The notes under the pieces are model-generated. The model had not been told where the DNA came from and searched no databases. It saw only the letters and a program-made list of their open reading frames with translations. A DNA stretch of 64,000 bases from Pseudomonas sessilinigenes (lineage in GTDB: Bacteria; Pseudomonadota; Gammaproteobacteria; Pseudomonadales; Pseudomonadaceae), in assembly GCF_003850565.1 (NCBI RefSeq), contig NZ_CP027706.1, positions 4,402,001 to 4,466,000 of the forward strand, written 5' to 3'. This document shows positions 55,720 to 64,000 of the stretch, one piece after another (within the stretch, counting starts at the first letter, position 1; every line of letters begins with the position of its first letter). Made by a program: the position numbers and the translations under genes.

Positions 55720-57000
55720 TTAGGCTGTGGCCTTTTGCCCGGGCCCTACTGGCGCTTCCTGCACGCTATCGCCCAGGTACTCGCCCTCGGCGATGATCCC
55801 GGCCGCACGGTCCTGGGCTTCCAGTTGCAGGGCCTTGGGCACCGACAGCCAGTAGGCCAGGCCTACCGCGACGAAACCGGCGCTGAGCTTGCCGATCAGC
55901 ACCGGCAGGATGATGGTCGGCTGGAAGTTGGCGGTGAAGGACAGGTGGTCGCCCAGCAGGAACGCCGCGCAGACGCCGAAGGCAATGTTGATCACCTTGT
56001 CCTTTGGCGGCATGTAGCGCACCAGGCGGAACATCGCCAGGATGTTGGCGATGGTGGCCAGCATGCCGGCGCTGCCCACAGCGCTCAGGCCGACCTTGCC
56101 ACCCAGGCTCTCCAGGGGTTTGCCCAGGTATTTGCGCAGCAGGTAGACCATGGGGAAGGCCCCGGCCAGCATGATGCCGATGTAGCCGGCAGTCTCCAGC
56201 GCGCGGGTCTGGTCCTCGGCGTCGGCGATGATCGGGTGGAAGCCCCAGCTGCCGAAGACCGTGGTGAACACGCCGGTGAAGTGCTGGACGATCGAGGCCA
56301 CCAGTACCAGCTTGATCACTGCGTCCAGGGTCCGGCCGAAGATGATGAAGCCCTTGATCATCAGGTCCGGCAGGAACCGCAGGCCCAGGGCCAGGGCCAC
56401 GACGAAGATCAGGATCGGCAGCAGGTTGGCGAACAGGCCTCCCACGGCCAGGGCCAGTTGGTAGCTGGCCTCGGAGTTGGTGCTGACCAGTTCGCGGACC
56501 ATCGGGTTGCTGAAGGCCAGGATCAGGCTGGCCACCATCACCCCGACCGGGATGGTCAGGATGCCGGACATGATCCCCAGGGCCATGTACTTGTGGTCGC
56601 GCTTGTCGAGCATCGCCAGGCCCATGGGAATCGAGAAGACGATGGTGGCGCCACCCATGAAGCCGGTGATCAACGCCATCACCAGCGCTTCCTTGCTGGC
56701 CGCCAGGGCCGAGGCCAGGTGGTAGCCGCCCATGTCCGAGGCGATGATCATCGTCGCCGCCAGGGCCGGGTCGGCGCCCAGGGATTCGAAGAAGGGCCCG
56801 AAGACCGATTCGATCAATACGGTGAGATAGGGGATGGAAGCCATGATCCCTGCCGCCGGCACGAAGATGTAGCCCGTGGCGTGGATGCCTTCCATGAACT
56901 CCTTGCCCAGCCCGCGATCGCTGTCATAGATGGCAGCGAGGGCGCCGAGCACGGCACAGAGCATGATGAGGTAGAGCACGTAGTTGCCGATCTGGTCCAT
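55720..57000 (-). CDS. eutH: EutH ethanolamine permease
   Basis: 426-aa inner-membrane transporter with about 11 helices. Family segments EFMEGIHATGYIFVPAAGIMASIPYL and IASDMGGYHLASALA are intact. EutH facilitates ethanolamine entry; many Pseudomonas use an Eat-type permease at this position instead. The start ATG 57000 has an AAGGGAG site. A terminator separates it from exaC upstream, so it either has a promoter of its own in the 195-bp gap or depends on read-through. Confidence 0.93.
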   Translation of the reverse strand: MDQIGNYVLYLIMLCAVLGALAAIYDSDRGLGKEFMEGIHATGYIFVPAAGIMASIPYLTVLIESVFGPFFESLGADPALAATMIIASDMGGYHLASALAASKEALVMALITGFMGGATIVFSIPMGLAMLDKRDHKYMALGIMSGILTIPVGVMVASLILAFSNPMVRELVSTNSEASYQLALAVGGLFANLLPILIFVVALALGLRFLPDLMIKGFIIFGRTLDAVIKLVLVASIVQHFTGVFTTVFGSWGFHPIIADAEDQTRALETAGYIGIMLAGAFPMVYLLRKYLGKPLESLGGKVGLSAVGSAGMLATIANILAMFRLVRYMPPKDKVINIAFGVCAAFLLGDHLSFTANFQPTIILPVLIGKLSAGFVAVGLAYWLSVPKALQLEAQDRAAGIIAEGEYLGDSVQEAPVGPGQKATA

Positions 57001-57155
57001 TGCTTTGCTCCCTTGTCTTATTGTTTTTCAAGGCTCTTGTTCGAGCCCGGGGCTGTGCGCGCGAGGTCGTTGACTCAGAACTTCCGACAGCAGCGTCCCG
57101 TCCGGCAAGCCAGTGGCACCGGACCACGAAGGTATAGATGTGCGGCAGGGCCGCG

Positions 57156-57189
57156 AAAAAACTCCCGGCGACCCTGGGGCCGCCGGGAG
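57156..57189 (-). terminator. Rho-independent terminator downstream of exaC
   Basis: On the minus strand CTCCCGGCG (57181-57189) pairs with CGCCGGGAG (57162-57170) across a 10-nt loop, followed by TTTTTT (57156-57161). It lies just after the exaC stop and before eutH, so exaC and the eut genes may be partly uncoupled. Confidence 0.92.
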
Positions 57190-57195
57190 GGTCGA

Positions 57196-58716
<1,521 letters not shown>

Positions 58717-59098
58717 GGGGTATCTCCTGGCTTTTATGCTTATGGGGGAGGACGCGCTGTAGCGCATGGCAAGCGTAGAGCAAAGCCCGGGCCAGCGTAG
58801 CGCGAGCCATGTGAATCAAGCGTTTGCGCAGGTAGCAGGGGCTGTCGGCCCCTGGCGTGTGACAAATCTGGCGCAGCATTGAGTGACAGTTTGTAACCTG
58901 GATGGCACAAGCTGTGGCTCAGGGGACAAGCTGGCGTTGCAATGCGACGACGCCTGGAGGATGCTGGCTCGAATGTCGAATCCTGTCGGACAAATCCGTC
59001 GGCCCATCGGTGTTTTCGTCGATGGACCCTGATCTCCAGACCTTCGGTGGCGCAGGATCGCGCCCGCGTGTGACAGCACAGCAGGAGAACAATAAGAA
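58717..59098. other. Divergent regulatory region between exaC and the activator gene
   Basis: 382 bp without a gene. Besides the sigma-54 promoter it has possible activator sites: GTGACAGTTTGTAAC at 58883-58897, an imperfect palindrome, and repeats of GTGTGACA near 58857-58864 and 59068-59075. These lie 65-300 bp upstream of the exaC promoter, a normal distance for enhancers. Confidence 0.5.
58779..58794 (-). promoter_or_regulatory. Sigma-54 promoter of exaC
   Basis: Minus-strand TGGCCCGGGCTTTGCT matches the -24/-12 consensus TGGCACG-N4-TTGCW with one mismatch (A to C). It lies about 65 bp before the exaC ATG, giving a 5' leader of roughly 50 nt. A sigma-54-dependent activator is encoded divergently. 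Confidence 0.8.
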
Positions 59099-61021
59099 AT
59101 GCACAGCAGTAATCATCTCACCCGCCATGCCCAGCAAGTGCTGACGGTAGCCCGGGGCAAGGCTCATCTGCAGGGGCCCGGCAGCGATCCTTCCATCGCC
59201 CGCTCCTGGTTGCGCTGCCTGGAGGACTATCACCTCGACCCGGCTCTTTCCATGGCCCCCACGGTGCTCGAGCACGGTCGCCTGCTGGAGAGCCGGGAGC
59301 GCTTGAAGGATGTCCTGCAGATCGCCGGCACCGAAATGGCCAACCTGCACCAGCAGTTGTCTGGCGCTGGCCATGCGGTACTGCTGACCGATGCCCGTGG
59401 GGTGATCCTCAACTGCATCACCGCTCCCAGCGAGCGCAAGATCTTCGAACATGCCGGGTTGTGGCTGGGGGCTGACTGGAGCGAGGCCCGGGAGGGCACC
59501 AACGGTATCGGTACCTGCCTGGTCGAGCGCCAGTCGCTGACGATTCATCAGGGCGAGCATTTTCGTGGCCGGCACACCGGCCTGACCTGTTCGGCCAGTC
59601 CGGTGTTCGATCCCCATGGCGAGTTGCTGGCGGTGCTGGATGTGTCGTCGGCTCGCCAGGATGTTTCCCGCCAGAGCCAGTTCCACACCATGGCCATGGT
59701 CAACCTCTCGGCGAAGATGATCGAGAGTTGCTACTTCCTGCGTTACTTCGAGAACCAGTGGTTGCTGCGCTTTCATTTGCAGGCCGAATCGGTGGGCCTG
59801 TTCAGCGAGGGGCTGCTGGCCTTCGACGGCGAAGGACGGATCTGCGCGGTGAACCAGAGTGCGCTGAACCTGCTGGGGCATATCCGCGGCGGCCTGTTGG
59901 GCAAGCCGGTGGACAGTTTCTTCGAGTGCTCCCTGGACGAGCTGTTCGGGCGCGCCAGCCTGAACGCCAGTGCCAGTTGGCCATTACGCACCCGGGATGG
60001 GCGGCATTTGTTCGCCCTGCTGCGAGGCGCGCCACCTGCCGTTGTACAACCCATGCTGCGAGCCCCGGTGAATGTGGCGGTGCCTAAGGCTTCGGGCATC
60101 TGCCTTGGCGATGCTGGCCTGCAAGGCGATTTTCGCCGGGCATCGCGGGTCTTCGAGCGCGACGTGCCGCTGCTGATCAATGGTGAGACCGGCTCGGGCA
60201 AGGAGGCCTTCGCCAAGGCCGTGCACCAGGCCAGTGCCCGGGCGGACAAGGCCTTCGTCGCCCTCAACTGCGCGGCCATTCCGGAGAGCCTGATCGAGAG
60301 CGAACTGTTCGGTTATCGCGGTGGCAGTTTCACCGGGGCACGCAAGGAAGGCATGCGCGGCAAGTTGCAGCAGGCCGATGGCGGTACCTTGTTCCTCGAT
60401 GAAATCGGTGACATGCCCCTGGCCTTGCAGACTCGTTTGCTGAGGGTGCTGGAGGATCGACTGGTGGTGCCGATTGGAGGCGAGCCGCAATCGGTCAATG
60501 TCCGGATCATCAGCGCCACCCACCGCAACCTGCTGGAGCGAGTCGGCGACGGTAGTTTTCGCGAAGACCTGTACTACCGGCTCAATGGCCTGGAGATTGC
60601 CCTGCCAGCCTTGCGCGAGCGCAGCGACAAGTCCCAGTTGCTGGATTTTCTCCTGGCCGAAGAGGCGGGCTCGCAACCGGTGGTGCTGGACGAGGCGGCG
60701 CGCCAGAACCTGCTGGCCTACTCCTGGCCGGGTAACGTGCGGCAATTGCGAAACGTACTGCGGACCTTGGCGGCGCTGTGCGAGGACGGTCGGATCGGTG
60801 TGCAGGACCTGCCACCGCTGATTCGCCAGGGCAACCGCCCGATAGCGCCCAGCGAACCCCTCGATGATCAGCCGGAGCGGCCTCTTGAGGATGCCGAACG
60901 GGTGGCCCTGCTGGCAGCGCTGGAGCAGCAGCGCTGGCACATGACCCACACCGCCGAGCAGTTGGGGATCAGCCGCAACACCCTGTATAGAAAGCTGCGC
61001 AAGCACAGTATCGCGCGCTGA
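59099..61021 (+). CDS. eatR: AcoR/EatR-type sigma-54-dependent activator
   Basis: 640-aa enhancer-binding protein. An N-terminal GAF-like sensory domain (about 80-200), a PAS-like region (about 225-310), an AAA+ domain (about 330-560) with Walker A GETGSGKE, the sigma-54 loop GSFTGA and Walker B GGTLFLDEIGD, then a Fis-type HTH (TAEQLGISRNTLYRKLRKH). It activates exaC and the eut genes; in P. aeruginosa the EatR activator controls ethanolamine catabolism. The GAFTGA loop reads GSFTGA, a known variant in this family. AGGAG lies 11 nt upstream, slightly long. Confidence 0.9.
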   Translation: MHSSNHLTRHAQQVLTVARGKAHLQGPGSDPSIARSWLRCLEDYHLDPALSMAPTVLEHGRLLESRERLKDVLQIAGTEMANLHQQLSGAGHAVLLTDARGVILNCITAPSERKIFEHAGLWLGADWSEAREGTNGIGTCLVERQSLTIHQGEHFRGRHTGLTCSASPVFDPHGELLAVLDVSSARQDVSRQSQFHTMAMVNLSAKMIESCYFLRYFENQWLLRFHLQAESVGLFSEGLLAFDGEGRICAVNQSALNLLGHIRGGLLGKPVDSFFECSLDELFGRASLNASASWPLRTRDGRHLFALLRGAPPAVVQPMLRAPVNVAVPKASGICLGDAGLQGDFRRASRVFERDVPLLINGETGSGKEAFAKAVHQASARADKAFVALNCAAIPESLIESELFGYRGGSFTGARKEGMRGKLQQADGGTLFLDEIGDMPLALQTRLLRVLEDRLVVPIGGEPQSVNVRIISATHRNLLERVGDGSFREDLYYRLNGLEIALPALRERSDKSQLLDFLLAEEAGSQPVVLDEAARQNLLAYSWPGNVRQLRNVLRTLAALCEDGRIGVQDLPPLIRQGNRPIAPSEPLDDQPERPLEDAERVALLAALEQQRWHMTHTAEQLGISRNTLYRKLRKHSIAR

Positions 61022-61039
61022 GCCTTCGCTTGTTTCCGA

Positions 61040-61066
61040 CCAGCCATGGCGTCAGGCCGTGGCTGG
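61040..61066 (+). terminator. Hairpin after the activator gene
   Basis: CCAGCCA/TGGCTGG with further inner pairing (TGGC/GCCG) lies 19 bp after the activator stop. No T-run follows, so termination is tentative. Confidence 0.4.
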
Positions 61067-61140
61067 ATCTCCCCGTCAGCTAAAGGGTGCGAATTGCAGC
61101 CCTCTAGGCTACCCTGCGCCGATGTTTTATGAGGTCGACT

Positions 61141-62490
61141 ATGCACATCCATATTCTCGGTATCTGCGGCACTTTCATGGGGTCGATGGCGGTTCTGGCC
61201 AAAGAACTCGGCCACCACGTCACCGGCTCCGACGCCAACGTCTATCCGCCGATGAGCACCCAGCTGCAAGCCCAGGGCATCGAGCTGACCCAGGGTTATG
61301 ATCCGGCCCAGCTGGACCCCGCACCGGACCTGGTGGTGATCGGCAACGCCATGTCCCGGGGCAACCCGGCGGTGGAATATGTGTTGAACAAGGGCTTGCC
61401 CTATGTGTCCGGCCCGCAATGGCTGGCGGACCATGTGCTGCAAGGGCGTTGGGTACTGGCGGTGGCCGGCACCCATGGCAAGACCACTACCAGCAGCATG
61501 CTGGCCTGGGTGCTGGAGCATGCCGGGATGAGCCCGGGCTTTTTGATCGGCGGCGTGCCGCAGAACTTCGCGGTCTCGGCCCGCCTGGGCGGCACACCGT
61601 TCTTCGTGATCGAGGCCGACGAGTACGACAGCGCCTTCTTCGACAAGCGCTCGAAATTCGTCCATTACCGTCCGCGCACAGCCATCCTCAACAACCTCGA
61701 ATTCGACCATGCGGACATCTTCCCGGACCTGGCGGCCATCGAGCGGCAGTTCCACCACTTGGTGCGGACTATCCCCAGCGAAGGCCTGGTGATCCATCCC
61801 ACCACCGAGCCCGCCTTGCAGCGGGTGATCGAGATGGGTTGCTGGACCCCGGTGCAGACCACCGGCGCCGGCGGCCAGTGGCAGGTCAAGCTGCACAGCG
61901 AAGACGGCTCGGCCTTCGAAGTGCTGTTCGAGGGTGTGAGCCAGGGTGTGGTCGAGTGGGAACTGACCGGCCAGCATAACGTCGCCAACGCCTTGGCGAC
62001 CCTGGCCGCGGCCCGTCATGTGGGCGTGGTGCCGGCCATGGGCATCGCTGCGCTGAGCGCTTTCAAGAGTGTGAAGCGGCGTATGGAGAAAGTCGCCCAG
62101 GTGCATGGCGTGACCATCTACGATGACTTCGCCCACCACCCGACGGCCATCGCCACCACCCTGGATGGCTTGCGCAAGCGCGTCGGCGAGGCGCCGGTGA
62201 TCGCCATCATCGAGCCGCGCTCCAACTCCATGAAGTTGGGCGCCCACCGTGATGGCCTGCCGGAAAGCGTCAACCAGGCCGACCAGGTGATCTGGTACGC
62301 GCCACCCAACCTGGGCTGGGACCTGGCGGCCACGGCGGCCCAGTGCACGGTGCCGTCGATCGTCAGCGATTCGCTGGACGGCATCATCGAGCGAGTGAAG
62401 AGCCAGGCCAAGCCCGGGACCCAGGTGGTGATCATGAGCAATGGCGGCTTTGGCGGCCTGCACGGCAAGCTGGCCGAGGCGCTGCAATGA
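61141..62490 (+). CDS. mpl: UDP-N-acetylmuramate:L-alanyl-gamma-D-glutamyl-meso-diaminopimelate ligase
   Basis: 449-aa Mur-ligase-family enzyme for recycling of cell-wall tripeptide. The start [17 protein letters not shown] matches the Mpl start. The P-loop is [12 protein letters not shown] near residue 110, and [19 protein letters not shown] is the Mpl-specific catalytic stretch. [12 protein letters not shown] and the C-terminal [13 protein letters not shown] complete the domain order. ATG 61141 has a GAGG site; the ATG at 61129 is less likely. It overlaps ubiX by 4 nt. Confidence 0.96.
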   Translation: MHIHILGICGTFMGSMAVLAKELGHHVTGSDANVYPPMSTQLQAQGIELTQGYDPAQLDPAPDLVVIGNAMSRGNPAVEYVLNKGLPYVSGPQWLADHVLQGRWVLAVAGTHGKTTTSSMLAWVLEHAGMSPGFLIGGVPQNFAVSARLGGTPFFVIEADEYDSAFFDKRSKFVHYRPRTAILNNLEFDHADIFPDLAAIERQFHHLVRTIPSEGLVIHPTTEPALQRVIEMGCWTPVQTTGAGGQWQVKLHSEDGSAFEVLFEGVSQGVVEWELTGQHNVANALATLAAARHVGVVPAMGIAALSAFKSVKRRMEKVAQVHGVTIYDDFAHHPTAIATTLDGLRKRVGEAPVIAIIEPRSNSMKLGAHRDGLPESVNQADQVIWYAPPNLGWDLAATAAQCTVPSIVSDSLDGIIERVKSQAKPGTQVVIMSNGGFGGLHGKLAEALQ

Positions 62491-63119
62491 GCAACGGCCC
62501 GGAACGCATCACCCTGGCCATGACTGGCGCCTCTGGTGCCCAGTATGGCCTGCGCCTGCTCGACTGCCTGGTGCGCGAGGACCGAGAGGTGCATTTCCTG
62601 ATCTCCAAGGCCGCGCAATTGGTGATGGCCACCGAGACCGATGTCACCCTACCGGCCAAGCCGCAGCTGATGCAGGCGTTCCTGACCGAGTACACCGGGG
62701 CGGCGGCGGGGCAGATCCGGGTCTACGGCAAGGAGGACTGGATGTCGCCGGTGGCTTCGGGCTCCGGCTCACCGGCCGCGATGGTGGTGGTGCCTTGCTC
62801 TACCGGCACCCTGTCGGCGATTGCCACCGGCGCCTGCAACAACCTGATCGAACGGGCTGCGGACGTTACGCTCAAGGAGCGCCGTCAGCTGATCCTGGTG
62901 CCGCGCGAGGCGCCGTACTCCAGTATTCACCTGGAGCACATGCTCAAGCTGTCGAACCTGGGCGTGACCATCCTGCCGGCCTCGCCGGGTTTCTATCACC
63001 AGCCCCAGACCATCGATGACCTGGTGGACTTCGTGGTGGCGCGGATTCTCAACCTGCTGAATATTCCCCAGGACATGCTGCCCCGCTGGGGCGAACATCA
63101 CTTGAGCAGTGATGAGTAG
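62487..63119 (+). CDS. ubiX: UbiX flavin prenyltransferase
   Basis: 210-aa enzyme that makes prenylated FMN, the cofactor for UbiD in ubiquinone synthesis. The N-terminus [19 protein letters not shown] is the family's FMN-binding stretch. [53 protein letters not shown] contains the conserved prenyl-binding and catalytic residues. The start is fixed by the ATGA overlap with mpl. No ubiD is in the window. Confidence 0.96.
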   Translation: MSNGPERITLAMTGASGAQYGLRLLDCLVREDREVHFLISKAAQLVMATETDVTLPAKPQLMQAFLTEYTGAAAGQIRVYGKEDWMSPVASGSGSPAAMVVVPCSTGTLSAIATGACNNLIERAADVTLKERRQLILVPREAPYSSIHLEHMLKLSNLGVTILPASPGFYHQPQTIDDLVDFVVARILNLLNIPQDMLPRWGEHHLSSDE

Positions 63120-63399
63120 AGCCCTGCTGCTGTTGCTGGCCGCCCTGCAGTTGGGCGGCTGCGCCACGGCCCGGACCCTGGATGCGGCGAAGCCCGGGGC
63201 TGCGGTGGTGTACTCGGGGACGCGCCTGGATCTGTATGCCCTGCAGGGCGGATGCTGTCCCCAGGATCGCTTTGGTGCCGAGGCGCCGAGGTATCCGGGC
63301 CTGGACCTGCCGGCCAGCGCTGTGCTCGATACGTTGCTCTTGCCGCTGTCGGTGCTGACGGTGTTGGGCGTGGGGTTCAGGGCTACCGGCGGGTTGTAG
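63112..63399 (+). CDS. YceK/YidQ-family (DUF1375) lipoprotein
   Basis: 95-aa lipoprotein. A signal peptide ends in the lipobox LGGC (Cys at about 17), followed by [24 protein letters not shown] and a hydrophobic C-terminal segment ([18 protein letters not shown]). The YceK/YidQ family is small outer-membrane lipoproteins of unknown role. ATG 63112 overlaps the ubiX stop by 8 nt; a GTG directly before it is an alternative start codon. It appears translationally coupled to ubiX. Confidence 0.8.
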   Translation: MSRALLLLLAALQLGGCATARTLDAAKPGAAVVYSGTRLDLYALQGGCCPQDRFGAEAPRYPGLDLPASAVLDTLLLPLSVLTVLGVGFRATGGL

Positions 63400-63446
63400 G
63401 GGGAGTTGCCAGGCCGCCTCCTGCGGAGCTTGCCTGGCGCAGCCGA

Positions 63447-64000
63447 TCATTTGCCCAGCTTGCGCAACTCGTCGGACTCCACCACCCGGGTGCCACTCTG
63501 TTCTTCCAGGGCCAGGCGCCACATGGCTCGAGCCAACTGGCAGGCTTCGATGCCGCGATATTTGCCCGGGATCAGCCGCGATAGTGGACCGACCAACTGC
63601 TCGCCAAGACGCGGTTCGACCCGGTCTCCGAGCAATAGGGAAGGCCGGCAGATGGTCAATTGCGGCCAGCCCTGGCGCTTCAGCGCCTCTTCCATCTCGC
63701 CCTTGACCCGGTTGTAGAAAATCGACGACTTGGGATCGGCGCCCAGGGCGCTGACCACAACCAGGTGTCGCGCACCCATTTCCAGGGCGCGCTTGGCGAA
63801 AGTCACGACCAGGTCCAGGTCCACGGCGCGAAAGGCGGCTTCGGAGCCGGCTTGCTTGATGGTGGTGCCCAGGCAGCAAAAGGCGATTTCCACCTTGCCG
63901 GTCAGCTGCGGCAGGACGGTTGCAGGGTCGCCGACCGGGTTTTCCAGTCGTGGGTGCTCGCTCAACGGGCGCCTGCTGGGGGCCAGGACCCGGCTGATGG
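63447..64000 (-). CDS. NAD(P)-binding oxidoreductase-like protein, 5' end cut by window
   Basis: At least 184 residues visible up to the window edge. The stretch [49 protein letters not shown] followed by [36 protein letters not shown] is typical of atypical short-chain dehydrogenase/HTATIP2-like (SDR a5) proteins, with Tyr-x-x-x-Lys in YNRVK. The N-terminal Rossmann glycine motif lies beyond the edge. An in-frame TTG at 63965 could be mistaken for the start. It is convergent with the small lipoprotein gene. Confidence 0.8.
   Translation of the reverse strand, partial: ISRVLAPSRRPLSEHPRLENPVGDPATVLPQLTGKVEIAFCCLGTTIKQAGSEAAFRAVDLDLVVTFAKRALEMGARHLVVVSALGADPKSSIFYNRVKGEMEEALKRQGWPQLTICRPSLLLGDRVEPRLGEQLVGPLSRLIPGKYRGIEACQLARAMWRLALEEQSGTRVVESDELRKLGK

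Noticed and set aside
60340..60360. GSFTGA in the sigma-54 activator as a loss of GAFTGA function
   Set aside because: Ser at this place is common in AcoR/DhaR-type activators, so it is not evidence of inactivity.

Overview
The window looks like a chromosomal segment of a fluorescent Pseudomonas (P. fluorescens group, P. protegens/P. chlororaphis-like). It is GC-rich with strong codon bias, and many gene blocks follow the order I recall from P. aeruginosa PAO1 (PA4069-PA4042 and PA4031-PA4017), with PA4487-PA4492-like mag genes placed between them. Organism and PAO1 comparisons are from memory and were not checked by search.

Layout. 1-5.7 kb: AT-rich non-coding start, isochorismatase-like hydrolase, divergent GlxA-type regulator, MFS exporter, MscS-type channel. 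5.7-12 kb: full-length Lhr helicase, then an RmlD-like/epimerase pair. 12-16.6 kb: OprG porin with an Anr-like site, then a four-gene zinc-type ABC cluster (DUF2796, ATPase, FtsX permease, DUF3299) behind a Zur-like box. 16.6-26.3 kb: CnoX, a methyltransferase and a lipoprotein, then nrdR-ribD-ribE-ribBX-ribH-nusB-thiL-pgpA and separately ribA. RibBX has a degenerate GTP cyclohydrolase II half, so RibA should supply that step. 26.3-32.7 kb: BtuF-like and BtuB-like B12 uptake proteins, and xseB-ispA-dxs on the minus strand.

33.1-43.3 kb: complete magABCDEF operon. It encodes a bacterial alpha-2-macroglobulin without its thioester cysteine and five partners, two of which carry hydrolase-like signatures. 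The leader has an RsmA-like hairpin. 43.4-44.3 kb: a convergent pair resembling a type VI amidase effector and its immunity protein. 44.4-49.7 kb: diguanylate cyclase, lipoprotein, a short transcript-like unit with two overlapping micro-ORFs, ppa, mtfA, dedA, a 140-bp MITE-like element and a GNAT enzyme.

49.7-61 kb: ethanolamine module on the minus strand, exaC-eutH-eutA-(EutB-EutC fusion)-eutB-eutC, with a sigma-54 promoter upstream of exaC and a divergent AcoR-family activator. The single-chain EutB-EutC paralogue sits beside a normal EutB/EutC pair and lacks one conserved substrate-binding aspartate, which makes it the most unusual gene here. The lyase needs adenosylcobalamin, so the B12 uptake genes in the same window may be functionally linked. 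61.1-64 kb: mpl, ubiX, a small lipoprotein and an NAD(P)-binding protein cut by the window edge.
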